DNA of 64,000 nucleotides from Lepidodermella squamata (lineage: Eukaryota > Gastrotricha), in assembly GCA_047495785.1 (NCBI GenBank), contig JBLDXI010000033.1:1364001-1428000 (forward strand), read 5' to 3'. The notes below the pieces were generated by a model. The model had not been told where the DNA came from, ran no database searches, and saw only the letters and a program-made list of their open reading frames with translations. Positions 46,001 through 58,658 of the stretch are shown here, piece after piece; the first letter of the stretch is position 1, and the number at the start of each line of letters is the position of its first letter. Both the position numbers and the translations under genes were made by a program.

Positions 46001-47086
46001 CCCTTCGGCTCATCGTGGGAACCCATAGGCGTCGCTGGGGTAGACCCATTCACGGAAGCCGTCGATGCTGTAGGGGCGCTCTTCTGCTGTAGTTCGGGTA
46101 TAGTATTCAGGATGAGGGCGATTGTTGATGTGACGATGAATAAAATTGAAATAATTGCGACTATACGAGCTGCTTTCGAAGATTGAGGCTTTTCCAACAA
46201 GTCCCAGACTTTTTGACGCCATCTCAAACAGCGCCCTAAACATTAATTAATACATTTAAAAAATTAAAATGATATTTGAAATAATTAAAATATTGAAATT
46301 TTTCGAAATTTTTTTTTTTAATTTTTTGAAAAATTGTTTGAATGAAAAAATCTATTTTATTTTAGAAAAATTAAAATTTTCTTGAATTTAACCTGTGAAA
46401 CGTTCCACATCTCTTGCCCGGAGTGATTCAGACTCTTTTCGAATTTCCTCGAAAACGGCTTCTTTCATCTGCTGATATCGATGTTGGCAGCAAGATTCGA
46501 CGTAGATTTCATCGACACCCCAATACTCGAGGTCCTCGCAGAACGAAATCACACAGCCGCCATCAAGCACGTGAAGCCGTCCAGTTCGGTAAAAATTGAT
46601 GACGCACGAAAAGGCCTTACGGTTTCGATCGAAATAAAATTCGTTCGCATCAAGGTCGTAATCATCGCACACCGCCATCAGCTCTTCATGCGTGTGACAG
46701 TTGTGCAGCTTACCGAGCCGAGTTCCAGGGAATGCGTCGAGGTATTTCCATAGAATCTCATGCCTCGACCCGCCTACGTTGATAACAACCCGCCGGTTAT
46801 GCGCAAAGGCCTTGGCGATGTCGTCATCGCTTGGCACCGGTTTGCCGTAGAACTCGGGCTCGTTTGAAACGGCCATGTAAGAGAAATCGCCGGCTAAATC
46901 GCCGACATCGCTGTTCAGCGGGACCTGGCGTAGCAGCATGTGCGGATGGATCAACTGCTGCCCATCGCCGACAGCAGTTATCAGCGAACTTAAACCATGG
47001 GGCGGTGTAGGGCGTTGTTGCTGCGCTTGAGCTTGGGATTGTTTCTGCTCGAATAGGGTTGTATAGGTTGAACCGTTATCTGCCAT
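43014..47086 (-). CDS. Shab (Kv2): Voltage-gated potassium channel, Kv2/Shab family
   Basis: Five exons, 46393-47086, 45858-46235, 45272-45621, 44396-45134 and 43014-43345, give 830 residues. The T1 tetramerisation domain ([18 protein letters not shown]) carries the non-Shaker zinc motif HX5CX20CC. S1 follows [19 protein letters not shown]3 is NIIDLLAILPYYV, S4 is at about 383-403 ([20 protein letters not shown]), and the pore filter is TTVGYGD at 467-473. S6 [19 protein letters not shown] is followed by [12 protein letters not shown]. All match Kv2 delayed rectifiers. The cytoplasmic tail is long, Ser/Asn/Gln-rich, and ends [16 protein letters not shown]. Mg/ATP-independent voltage gating in neurons or muscle is the family role. 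The last intron (43346-44395) holds a MITE. Confidence 0.92.
44054..44351. mobile_element. 298 bp inverted-repeat MITE with 8 bp target-site duplication (hAT-like)
   Basis: The ends are perfect inverted repeats (GGTTCTATGTCAATTGAGC at the left, its complement at the right). The element is flanked by the direct repeat AATAGAAT at 44046-44053 and 44352-44359. Inside, GAGCAAAACGA-type units recur on both arms, so most of the element can fold back on itself around 44140-44175. An 8 bp duplication suggests hAT-type mobilisation. There is no coding capacity. It sits in the last intron of the Kv2 gene. Confidence 0.88.
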
Positions 47087-50000
47087 AAAAGCTAACTAAT
47101 CATCTCATAACAATCGCCCTATTAAAATATAATAAATTCCTCCTTAATAAATTTCTGAACCACAGCAAAAATGAAGCGCTTCGTACCCAAGCAGCGGGCA
47201 AAAGTGTTAAGCCTGCGGTCACTTTCATCCGAGATGAGTAATTTGGTGTGAAAAACTCTAAAAATCTAGAATCAGAAAATAATTTATGCGATCTTCAACA
47301 CTGCGTGCGCGTTATCAGCCAAAAAATTCGCCGGCACTTAAAGCAGCGGCGACCGCGATAACGCGACACAGGGGGTAATTCGAAAGCGCCTTGAGAGCGA
47401 GGGGGAGCGCGGCTTGAGAGGCGCACAAGTTTATGATATATTGGAAAGAGAAACAAAGCTCGAACATGAAAGATTTATATCATCGCGCTATTATCAATTT
47501 TTTTCCCTGTATAAAGCCGAGACGGCGATTGTTTGTGTTTGTAAGGAAACATTTCATACGAGTATAATAAGATAGCATACACTATGTGCGACTTGAAATC
47601 GTGAAATATGTATGCACGAGTTATAAGTCTAAAAATTCAACGCCTATAAATATGCCGGTTAAATATTCCTAGAGAACGCCTTTTACTCATTACCGGAGCA
47701 CATGGGGAGAAATCATAAAAACGCCATTTTAAATCGAGGAGTTAGACCAGTACAGCTCATTTTTTCAGCCCCACACGTCAGCGATTTATAAAAAAACTGC
47801 GCGCTACCAGAAAAAACGCTTGTAATTTAATTTACGAAGAACTTGCGCAATGTGTAATATTTTGGAATTAGGTCAGGGTGTATATATATATATAGAAACG
47901 GCTGCAATCAAAATAACTTTTCGATGATGATGATGATAATGCAATATATAGAGAAGGCATATACTTAGAACTACTCACTTAAAAGGTGGAAAATACACCT
48001 ATCCGATGTTTGCCGAACCTGAGCGCCGATCTGCCTGTATGTAATAACATAATTTTTGGCGGCTCTGCAACGTTTGTTCATCCGCCGGTAGTGCCGCGTG
48101 CGAAAAAATCGCATTACTCAAACATTCATCGCTTGAAATGATAGGTACAGGCGAGAATATAATAAGGTGCGCGCAGTGGGAGTGAACAGACAGCCGGAAT
48201 TGCGCTATTTTTTCAACCCGATAATAGTAAGAGAAAATCAAAATATCGCTGTTGATGATAAGCCCCTATAGGTAAGATTGATAAAAGGTTAACGTTATCG
48301 ATGGGATCATTTACATGGTAACTCGAGCGAAACGTAAACAAAACCGCGATTTTAACCCCGCAAAAATTGGGGCGGGGAAAATTGCTCAGAAAATGCACTG
48401 AATCGCGGCAGACGAAATTTTTTTCAATGAGAGTAAAACTGCGGTAATGAGCTATCAAATTAAATAATCTAGGATCCAGGGGAATAGTGTTGGCTTCTAA
48501 CTACAGAATTTTTAACGCGTTGATTATATAGTATTAGGGGCCTGACGATTGATTGACCAGCCTGCAAACTTAATTAAAATGTGCGCACCAGATTTTTTCG
48601 ACCGCAAAAAAATTCATAATGAATTTCACTTTGCAAAATAATATACGCCGGTAAGTGTCAGAAGTGGAATAATAATGACGGGGGGCATATATCTGAATCG
48701 GAGTAATGAGAAGTGCGCGCCAAAGCAAATATCGTTATTTTTCATGCATTTTGATTTCGGCAAATAAATTTGCGCTCTTAGGTATAATAAAAAAAGCGCA
48801 GTTATAATACTGAAAGTGAGAAGCGGAAGCATTTTTTCCTCCTCGGAATGGCTAATAATGATCTCAAAGAGCTCCTGTCACGCTCCGCCTCCCTCTTATA
48901 GGTATAAATTTTCTATAATCAGGCTTTCAACCATGAATCGACTTGGCGCATATTTATTATTGGAAATAATGGGAAAATGACCCGGCTTATATGCTAAATA
49001 TTTTTTTTCTATACCGCAAGGCAAACAAAAGGAACTTCACAGATTTTTCAAGAAGATAAGAACGAAAAGCCGTATTTTGCTAAATATGAAAATTAGAACA
49101 ATAAAATTGATTGAATGGTTTATTTACTTATTTTTGACAAAAGCCATTATTATTTGTGCGCGTATTTCATATTTCGTAAGTCCGTTTGTTGACGCGCGTT
49201 TCGGATGGCGAGCATTTAATATTATCATGAATAAATCTCAACTATATACGCCCACACAATAACGTTATCATCATTAGTCGATAGGAAATCGGCGGAAGTG
49301 CGCAGGTCCCTCCCTCAATACTACAACCCGGAAAGTTCTGAAATTTCCATAGCTAAGATGTTGTTTTTTAACCGAAGTTTCACCGTAAGGCAAAACCCTA
49401 CAGGTAGGGATTAGCATCAAGGAGAAAATCTTTGCTAACGATTGCCGGCAGGTATAAAGCTATCGATCTTTGTAATGTTTAATGAGAATAAAGAGTTCAT
49501 GCTGACATTTGATGTTGACTCGCAAATTGAACAAGGAAATGGATCTCCGAGTCGTATATTTAGGATTATACACTGCCATTTTATAATAATGCATGAGACA
49601 CTAATCAATATGACAACAGTAAACATGATAGTAATAGGGTTGACTTATCGTCTGTAGTTTGGTAAATACGTAGGGAATAAATCTATGAATTAAACAAGAA
49701 AATATTGGCGACATATCAGTTTTATGTAAAAAGTGACAAGTTGACGCCGACGATGCTTCACACCCTCGCGATTTGGGATTGATTCATTGAAATGCAACCC
49801 AGACGCTACAGCTATATGATAGTGGCCAACTTTTTTTCAAAATTCTAGACCAAAGAATCTCTCATATGGCTGTTATCTTCAATCTACGTTTGCAGGTATA
49901 TAGGAAGCGATTTGTATTATTTACGGCTCAATCCGGGTAACAAAAATAACCTTGCGATAGTGGATGATATAGGATATTATTTGCCATGCAATTTACAGCT

Positions 50001-51228
50001 CAGTCGTTTGTAACACATCAAACGAAAACAACGAATAAAATGGGAGCCGCTACTATGGTGGTGAGTATGCGGATTGCGATGCGGAGCTGAAAAATCATTG
50101 TTCGCCGTAAAATAGCGCCGTAAGACGGCACTTACATACCAGCTATTGAGCTATTGAAAGGCGAGTGGGATGGTGCGGTGTAATGTATAGCGGGTAAACA
50201 ATTCGCAACATTACCTTACGCCTTACTCATGGCGTTATATATTATTATTTTCCGCCTTAAAGGGTTCTGCCTCACTTACAATATTAAGGAAAAATATAAT
50301 CGGAGGTATCAGCCACGCGTAAAGTGTTCGATCATTTATAATCTCTCGGCCATGTTTTCTCCACCACCGCCGATATGGGTGAAAGACATTGGGATGTCCA
50401 AATTCTGATTCAAAATCTTGATTCATTCCTTTTACGAGCAATTATAATTTCATTAAAAGAGGATTTTATTATTGTTCCATGCGGCTAATACATTTTACAT
50501 TTTCAAGTGATAAAAAAAGCAGGGTCCAAAATTCAAACCAAAAGCGAAAACTAGGCTGCCAATTCATTTGCCGCTACTGCTCGTAGCCAAGTCTTTATTC
50601 CTTAATTTTATCAGTTTTCATCATTCAGAGATTTTTTAGAGGAAAATGTCATCCCAGCAATGACATCTGAGATAATCGATGGGCTAATGAGACGAAATCT
50701 TCAGAAAAATTGTCAACACCATGATAAATAAATACCATAGATCTGACGCTCTACAACATTTTATTAGTGTGCCGAGATGACTCATCACGATTTTTTGCTT
50801 TTCGGGTCGCGTGCTGGAAGAAATCACTTGATGAGCGTAATAATATGTGTACTGCAAAAAGTGCGCATTAATCAATCTAAAATGGCGGAGCATTATCTTT
50901 AATTAATGAAAGCGAAGTTTGATTTGCTTCGATAATTTGATTTCGGATGATTAACTTATACAAAAACGTGTCTGAATTTTCGTATATTTTTTGTTGAGTT
51001 GGTTGTGGTAATAAATCGTGAAAAAAACAGCATATGACCCTGATATTAATGTTCGTTATCAATTAAATGCACCTGAATTACTCAGAAGCCAGAGCCATAT
51101 GTCAACGCATTTTCGATAAAGATTTTTCAAATTTCGCACGGCTCGCGTTATAACTCTCAATCCATTCCCAAGAGGCACAATAAAGCGGAATTTTCCCGAT
51201 TTAAGTATGGTGCCAGTTTAGTGGGAAA
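47087..51228. other. Divergent intergenic region between the Kv2 and adenylyl cyclase genes
   Basis: About 4.1 kb with no supported coding sequence, the longest such stretch in the window. It contains short microsatellites: (TA)n near 47880-47893 and TGATGA near 47924-47936. It probably carries the regulatory sequence and 5' UTRs of two divergently transcribed signalling genes, but no individual site can be supported by eye. Confidence 0.45.
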
Positions 51229-54200
51229 ATGCCACCGCCACCACCTCCGACAAATGATGCCAGCGAAGACAATATTTCAGCTCTATTCGACTTTTCCGAG
51301 GAACCTTCAAGCTCCTCAGTATCACCCCGCTCGACTGAAAGCACGAATTCGCAGCCGAATGATGCAGTTATAACCATGACGCCGCTCAGTGGCTTCAAAA
51401 AGCTGCCACGATTGAATGGATACGTCAAAAGCAGCGATAAAGGCAGCATCGAGAATGTTCTAGAGGCACCGCGCGATCTCAGCAAACGCCGCGCGACTGG
51501 ACCGGGTTGGACCCTGGGCGCTAGCGAAAGTGGGGATGCGATGCTAGACAACCCACTTTACCAGACCCAGCAGGGGCGCCGGTCGACAACAGTCGGCGAG
51601 TTGAGAAGTCGTCGTACGTCTTCGGTCCGTCTAGACCCGGCTGCTACGGCTGAACCTGTTTCTAAAAAGCGATCAAGCACGAGTAGTGGGGGCCAGCGAA
51701 GTTCGAAGGGCAACAACCGCCAAGATCAGTTTATTTCGAGGCTGTTCTATGAAGAAGAAGCTAGCGACTCGAAACCGGCTAACCATGTTGACATGTTCTC
51801 TCTTGCTATTCTCAAGGTAAAATAAAACCCCATTATCCCCGGAATCTATTCGTAAATTTACGAATTCCCAATTCAAATCGTTTTTGAATTCAGCACGAAA
51901 CACCATTCAATTCTGTACCAAATTATTCCAATCAGTTCCATATCCCCAATTTTAAGATCCAGCATCTAATCCTATCCTAACCCTACCCACTTAATTAAGC
52001 GAATAAAATGGTTAGGTATTAATTAAATGAAATTTGGTACTGCACTAAGATTTCCCCCATGGGGTTCCAGGTTCCAGCACTGAAAGGCAATCTAGCCCAA
52101 AATTTCCGATTTTTTTATTTCGCCTTGGTTTTTTTCGGGTGGGCCCAATACTAAACTGAGGTTTGAATGAGAGTCAGAAACTCGAGAAACCATATTTTGG
52201 GGAAATTCAGGACTGAAGCCTCAAATTTTAGCAATGAAGCTCTAAATTTAGGCTACGCATTGGTTTGGCTATAAAATTTGGTTAAGGAGGATTTTTTATT
52301 TTCATAACAAAATTTTTTTTGGCAATTTTTACTATTCTCTATTATTTCCAAGAGATACTGAGATGCTAAAAATTATTTAAAATTATTCAACAATTTTACA
52401 AATAATTTTATTCCTACAGAAACTTTTCAAGAAGCTGGCTATTGAGGAGATGTACCAGGTCTATTCGAAGCGCCAGTTTCGATCGCACATGTCATCAATG
52501 TTGGCCATTTTGGCCGTTTACAAAATAATCGGCCTTGCCCTCGCTATTTTTTACTATTCCTTTGACGACAAAAATCCAGGGCTACCAGACACGGAGGAGT
52601 TCAACTACTTCATCGCAAAAGCCCTATCATCGGGCACCATCCTAGCCACAGCGGTTGTCTTCTTATGCGGGGCTAGGATTGAAGACATTTACACGAAATG
52701 GTCGGGATTGATGTCGATCACCTTTCTATTAATCTACGGGCTCCACATTCTGGCCGAACCTTGGATTGAAGCCGGTTTCTCCAAGTCGATGTTCGACCCT
52801 GCACCCTTGGTTTTGCACTACATTTTCACGGCTTATGCGATGCTCCCCGTCGGGACTCTTACCAGCTTAGTCGCCGCGATTTCCCTATCGATTTTAAGCA
52901 TTGGTAACCAAATTGGTGTTTTTGTCTACGCTTATGAGGTCATTGAAGCCGAAGCTGTCGCGAACTTTCCCGGTCAAAGAGAAGAGGCCCGTGAGCCCGA
53001 GGAAGGTGTCGTAAATCAGGTCATTTCAATTTGCCTCCTGTTCATGGCTGCCAATGTTATCGGCGTGTATCTCAAGGTATTTTGCACCGAATTGACCTAC
53101 CGCCAGACGTGCTACAACACGCGTCAATACATCGAAACCGAACTGCTAACCAACATAAAAAATCAGATAACCCTCCGCATGAAAGAGTCGCTGATTTTCA
53201 AAATTATCCCTGCCTATCTCGTGCCGGATATTCTTGGCCAGATCGAAAAGCTGAGACATTTTCAAATTTCGAGACGGGAAAGCAAGAGGCGGCGTCAGTC
53301 GACTGACCCTAATTACCAAAGGCCAACAGTTGCTATGCTTGGCATGGCAGATGACGGGGCGCCGTCATGCACTGACTTCTCCCGGCGAATTTTGAAGTTG
53401 AACATCCAAAAACACGACGACGTTACGATTTTATTCGCAGATATCGTCGAATTTGTCAACCTCACCGGAACGCTAACTCCGTCACAGCTTGTGGAAACCC
53501 GATCTGTACTCCCAGTTTGACCACCTTGCCGAGCGGTTTCATTGCCAGAGGACTAAACTGATAGGCGATTGTTACAAATGCGTGTCTGGCCTGAATCAAA
53601 ATGACCGGCAAAGCGCGGTTGATGCCGTGTGGATGGGGTTGAATCTGGCGAAGGAAATTCGCCACATCGCCGTGCAGAGGAATGTTCCGCAGTTGAACAT
53701 GCGAATCGGTATTCATTCCGGCTTCGTCTTCGCCGGCATTCTCGGCCTAAGGAAGTGGCAATTCGACGTTTGGTCCGAAGATGTTGAAATAGCTAACGCT
53801 CTCGAGACGCAGGGTGTCCCAGGGTGCGTACACGCTAGCAAGGCGACGGTTCAGAAGTTGCCGCAGGAGTCCTTCGTAGTCGAACCAGTCATGCGATTCT
53901 TCAATATGCAGGAAAAAGGTCGAGAGGCTAGGGAACTGCTGACTCGAAAATCTATTACTTCGTTCATAGTTAAATGCCGTATGGCTGAGGAAATGAGAAA
54001 TCCCCCGATCGATATTCCACCCAGGTCACCCAATAACTTGACATTGAATGGGCCCACCTCGCCGCCCCCAAGCCGTAATTCGTCCAACGTAGGGTCTACG
54101 AATCATGAGTCAGGGACGCTAACTCGTGCTATGAAGAAGTTGGGCAACGTGTTTGTGACTCATGCGAGTGCCAGCCAAATCGAGGCCCCAACTAACTCAG

Positions 54201-56634
54201 GACCGTGTGAACTCATCCGTGACCAGGTTACCTCGACCCCTTCAAGCGACAACCCGATCGGAAATTTCATCGATGACACACGCAAATTCTGCCAACAGTT
54301 GCAGATTTCGGTGAGCATTTTCGCGAGAACCTTTCAATCCTATAACTCATTTTTCATCTTTCAGCCTCAAGATAAGGAAAAAGAGACCAATGCGCGGCTG
54401 AAAGAGGTTTTCATGGACGAGAGCCGCCTCAAAGAAATCCAGGCTGAAATGAATCCTATTTCGATGACGTTCAAGGTTCGGGAATCTTTCCTGGTGTAGC
54501 AATAGCTGTTTAAAATTGATTTTTTCAGAATTTGAGGTTGGAAAGAATTTACAAGCAACACCGTGACGATCCCTTCCAGCTGGCCATAGTCGTGTCCTAC
54601 CTGACCTTCCTGATAATAACGGCCATAATCCGTTTGAATGGTCTTCAGGGTCAAAATCAGGCTGTTACTACGGCGATTTCAAGCGTCACTACACTCGTCC
54701 TCGGCCTCGCCGTGTTTTTCTTCACAATCTGCGGCTTTTCGAATAAGCTAATGGCTAAACTTCGAGTTTTCTTGCGGTCAAATTTTGCTAGAAGCGTCGC
54801 TTATGTTTCAGCCATGGCAATACTGTACTGCAACGCGTTCATGCCGTTCTATCTGTGTAAACCACTGAACGAGTCTGAACTTCGAAAAATTTTCAACGAC
54901 AGCGTCTGCGAAATTTGCTACATCGACGACGAAAAATTGTGCAATAAATGTGAGTAAAAATCTTATTTACAGCGTGTCCCATAAGTAACGCAAACAATAA
55001 GAGAATATACAGAAAAAGGTTCAGTAACTCGAAAATGAGCCATATCTCAAGGCCAGAAAAATCTTAGAAATGCCACAGGAATGGTAATCAAGCATGTTTC
55101 TTGTGAATAATATTAAAAAATCCGAAGAAATTTCATCCAACCAGGTAAAAACCGAAAATACCGAAACAGTTACCATCGGGGTTTTCTGGGTTTTTTCCAG
55201 TACATTTTTCATTTCCTCGGTAATATCCTGGTTAGAGGATGGAAGATTCCCCCAGTGGGCTTAATTTTAAAAAATTAGTTTAATTTTCTTGAAAAAATTT
55301 TAAATTACAAAATGGTTGCGAAACTTATTATGGGACACGCTGTACTATTTTTCTCTAATTTTTGCCAATTTTTCAGCCCAATTGCCTGCTCGTCAATCAA
55401 TGCGCCACATGTATAGCCCCATCGTGAATTTCGAAGATTCGATGAGCCAGCCTCGAAGCTATAATTCGACCCCAGGTGGCGAGCCTGATGGCTACTGTGC
55501 CGATGCTTACCTTTTCGGCGACATGACTGTCCTGCTGATTTTTGTCACGTCAATTTTCTCTCGCATTCCTTTCCTTATCCGCTACCTTGTTATAATAATC
55601 GGAAATTTAGTGTTCATCTTCTTCGCTTTCCTGCTAAAACCCGATGCTTTTGCTGCTTATGACATGTGTGCTGTTCAGCATAAATTCAGCCATACCAACT
55701 TTGAATCTAAAACCTATTACGCTTTATTCATATCGTTTTTCTTCGCCAATTTGTTTGTCATGTGCTATCAACAGGAGAAAAATAACCGACTTGATTTCTT
55801 GCTGCGAGACGGGGCGAAAAAGAAGGAGATGGAACTGAACAAAAAGCTGGCGCAAAATAGCGCTTTATTGGAGAATATCCTGCCATCTCATGTCATTGAA
55901 TGGTACCTGGCTTCGGAAACTGTTACAACGGTAATAAATTTGTAATAAATTTAAAATTTTCATCAATTTTGACAGGCCTTGTACGTCCGATCCCACGAAC
56001 AAGTTTGCATTTTATTCGCGAAAATCACGAACTACACTTTCGAAGGCGATTCAGCCGAGGTGATGCGAGCCCTCAACGAAATAACAGCCGCTTTCGACAA
56101 CCTGATGGACCAGCACGAGTACTCCAAGTACATTGAAAAAATCAAAATCAACCAGACAATGTTCATGTACGCCGCTGGCCTCGGATCAGGGGTCGATTTC
56201 GACGCAGCCGCTTTGATTCTTCTGGAATTTGCTGCTAACATGTTCGATGTCCTTCGAAAATTGAACTCTCAAATCAGCTATGATTATCAGTTACGCGTCG
56301 GGCTTCATTGCGGACCTGTTGTCGCAGGAGTAATTGGGTCATCAATGTAATAAATTTTTAATTTTTTTTAATTTTTTTTTAATTTTCTATAATTTTAAGG
56401 CCTTTGTATGACATTCTCGGTGATACGGTGAATTTTGCCTCACGTTTGGAAAGTTGCGGCCAGGATGGGTTTATTTTGGTGTCAAAAGAAGTTAATCAGC
56501 ACTACCTGGATTGCGGGTTGACCTTTCATCGCGAGATCAAGCCGTACATCAAAGGTGTTGGTTACCGCCGAGTTTACATCTACACGCCGGTACAAGTTAT
56601 CGATTTCATGAAAGAACTTCGCGAAATGGCTTGA
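51229..56634 (+). CDS. ADCY: Membrane adenylyl cyclase (AC9/ACY-like), with a frameshift in the C1 domain
   Basis: Exons: 51229-51816, 52420-54310, 54365-54475, 54529-54949, 55377-55930, 55976-56346 and 56400-56634, about 1390 residues. The Pro/Ser-rich N-terminus is followed by the first membrane cassette (from about 52490), C1 (VTILFADIVEFVNLTG, KLIGDCYKCVSG, NMRIGIHSG, LGLRKWQFDVWSEDV), a linker, the second membrane cassette, and C2 (VCILFAKITNY, LRVGLHCGPVVAGVIGSS, YDILGDTVNFASRLES). Both C1 metal aspartates are present, and C2 keeps the NFASR asparagine and arginine. In exon 2 the frame breaks at 53491-53503: LVET is followed by DLYSQFDHLAERF in another frame, as if five bases of the expected LN codons were missing. 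The 54 bp intron 54311-54364 has no stop and looks coding. Other exons are in phase. Confidence 0.85.
51817..52419. other. Long first intron of the adenylyl cyclase gene
   Basis: 603 bp, ten times the usual intron length here. It holds AT-rich sequence with phrases such as taaccctacccac and an aaatttggtac block. No coding sequence. Probably old repeat material. Confidence 0.4.
55060..55290. repeat. Dispersed repeat, copy in adenylyl cyclase intron 4
   Basis: Related to 63550-63735. Shared blocks are aaatccg(a/g)aGAAATTT, GGTAAAAACCGAAAAT, then CAGTTACCATCGGGG with TTTTC(C/T)GG, and near the end GGAA(G/A)ATTCCC followed by AGTGGGCTT. Order and spacing are the same. Both lie inside introns. 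Confidence 0.75.
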
Positions 56635-56732
56635 ATTATTTTATTTCGCCTCGTGAAAATGTTATAATGATGCTTGCATATTATTGAATAATGGTCTCGT
56701 GCATTTTCGGTGATATGATTTTCAAACGACAT

Positions 56733-57279
56733 TTATGGGTCAGTTTTCCGATTTTTCATTCCTGGAACGCCGCGCTCGTCTATTTCGTTGTATAGCCTGC
56801 AGGTAAAACAGGGCCAACAACAAGCAGCTTCAACGCCTTCGCTCCACATATTTTGCTAAGAGAATTAAATTAACAAAAATTATTCAAATCTAAATTAAAT
56901 TTTACCTCGATTCCAGTGAGAGTTCGATAACGAACATTAAGGGGCAATACCCCGCAACATGGCCCGTAACAAAAATTTTCCTTCAATTTTTGAGCTATTA
57001 AGGCGGCTGCAATAGCTGGACAAAATGCTGTCAGAAAACCTGTCAAAAAAAAAACAAATCAATTTAGACTACCTATTTTAAATGAATAAAAATTAATTTA
57101 CAAAATTGGACGTGTTTCGTGCATCCGAATAATTTGTTCGAATACTGATGACCCGGGTCTGCTTCAGAAACTAAAGCCTCAGCGTCATGTCGCTGCTCTT
57201 CTTCAGCCTGAGTTTGGTGTTCCGGCTGTGATGAGATAATTGTCACTTTGATCTCCTCGACGCCGTCCGCTTGCGACAT
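56733..57279 (-). CDS. PLAC8-family cysteine-rich protein, short form
   Basis: Three exons, 57102-57279, 56906-57039 and 56733-56855, give 144 residues. An acidic N-terminus (about 50 residues) is followed by the PLAC8 domain: LFGCTKHVQFC, FLTAFCPAIAAALIAQKL, FCYGPCCGVLPLNVRYR and the C-terminal signature AACCWPCFTCRLYNEIDERG. PLAC8/cornifelin/FCR-like proteins are small, membrane-associated, and linked to cadmium resistance and cell growth control in plants and vertebrates. Their role in invertebrates is poorly known. The gene ends 98 bp from the convergent adenylyl cyclase gene and lies next to a second PLAC8 gene in the same direction. Domain Cys spacing is well kept. Confidence 0.83.
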
Positions 57280-57865
57280 GATGTTTCAAACGAATTATGA
57301 AAAATTAAAAAGTAAATTTGTCAATTTCGCGGTTTACAAAACTGGTGGCGTGGCGCGCCTCACAGCCACCAGCACTCGGCGTTTGTTGAAAAGACGGTCA
57401 CGTTCGAGATGCCTGTGAATGTCGCGCAACTTGAGGAGGTCAACAACTTGCGAGGCGCAAAACGTGACGTCAATATTGCCGCGCCACGTGCGTCCATTTT
57501 TACAACGCTATGAGGCCAAATTCACATAGCCTAAATCCTTAATTTATACCCAAATAATGAAATATATCAAACAAATAGTCGAGACAAATAGAAAAAATAG
57601 TTTACTTTTTTTTAATAAATTATAAAAATAAAGCTGAACAGCAGAGAAAATTTGCCAGCATATTGAAAATAATTCAGTATAATTATGGATGAAATAAGAA
57701 TATCAAGCATGATTTTCAGAACAAGGAAATAATCATCAATTTTATGTACATCATAATATCTCGGAGTTGCTTGTCCATCATTCTCACAGGTGTTGTAACA
57801 GAGCTGCCGGTGACCGGAATTTATCACTCATCAGTAAAAATAGTCTTATAATAAAAATTTGAAAA

Positions 57866-58658
57866 TTAATTATGGCCGCGGACTCGCATCTCGTTCAACA
57901 ATCTAGCGCAAAGAAATATGGGTCAACAATTTGTGAAATGCTAAAAATCGCTAAATTTACCTGCACATCATGCACTGAGGGCACCAACACCATAAGCAAG
58001 CTGAGAAATAATTAATTTTTAGAATATAAAAACAGGAACCGCCTTAAAAAAAATTTACCTTCCCCACACATGCCCATCTCAATTCTGTGTAGAGTTCGGA
58101 AGCGAACCGAAACAGAAACGATGCCTGAAATTGAGATAAATTGGGTAAATTTCGTAGAATTTCCTTATATTTTACCATTTGGAAAGAAGGCTGGGTAACA
58201 GCAATTTTCGTTAAGCTTATTAGCAGCAATGCACTGAGCGACTGGAAAGCAGAAGAACACCAGGGCGCCTTAAAAAAATGATGTGCGTATAAGATGAATG
58301 ATGATTTTAAGCGGAATTTTTTCTCACATGTTCCACAGCTGTTCATGCAATCGCAAAGGCTTATTTGCCAATTGGGGTTCTCAGGCTTTTTATCCAATGC
58401 ACCGCCGCCCGTATTCACGTTGATCTGCATGGTAGGCATCGGCTGGTGGGTGACTGGGTACCCACCCATAGGTTGCTGCTGGCCATAACCAGGTCCGCCG
58501 TACTGCTGGTGACCGCCGTAACCCTGCTGCCCGCCGTACTGCTGTTGCCCGCCGTAGGGCTGTTGTCCGTAAGGTCCTACTTGCGCCATAGAGCTTCTGT
58601 TAGGGCTTCCGTATTGACTTTTGCCGTAATAGCCGCCTTGTTGTTGGCTGTTGCTCAT
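57866..58658 (-). CDS. PLAC8-family protein with Gly/Gln/Tyr-rich N-terminus
   Basis: Five exons, 58328-58658, 58176-58268, 58059-58124, 57961-58000 and 57866-57902, give 188 residues. The first 80 residues are a low-complexity segment of YGGQQ-type repeats (QQPYGGQQQYGGQQGYGGHQ). The PLAC8 domain follows: WQISLCDCMNSCGTCALVFFC, PVAQCIAANKLNENCCYPAFF, IVSVSVRFRTLYR and ACLWCWCPQCMMCRLLNEMR, ending VRGHN. The exon structure shows that the apparent long frame at the end of exon 1 is intronic. The repeats resemble the N-termini of plant and animal Gln/Tyr-rich cytosolic tails and may drive self-association (inference). It is probably the older of the tandem pair because it has more introns. Confidence 0.85.

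Noticed and set aside
54311-54364. Coding reading of the cyclase segment after LQIS
   Set aside because: It is a 54 bp in-frame intron (GTGAGC to TTTCAG). Removing it keeps the frame.
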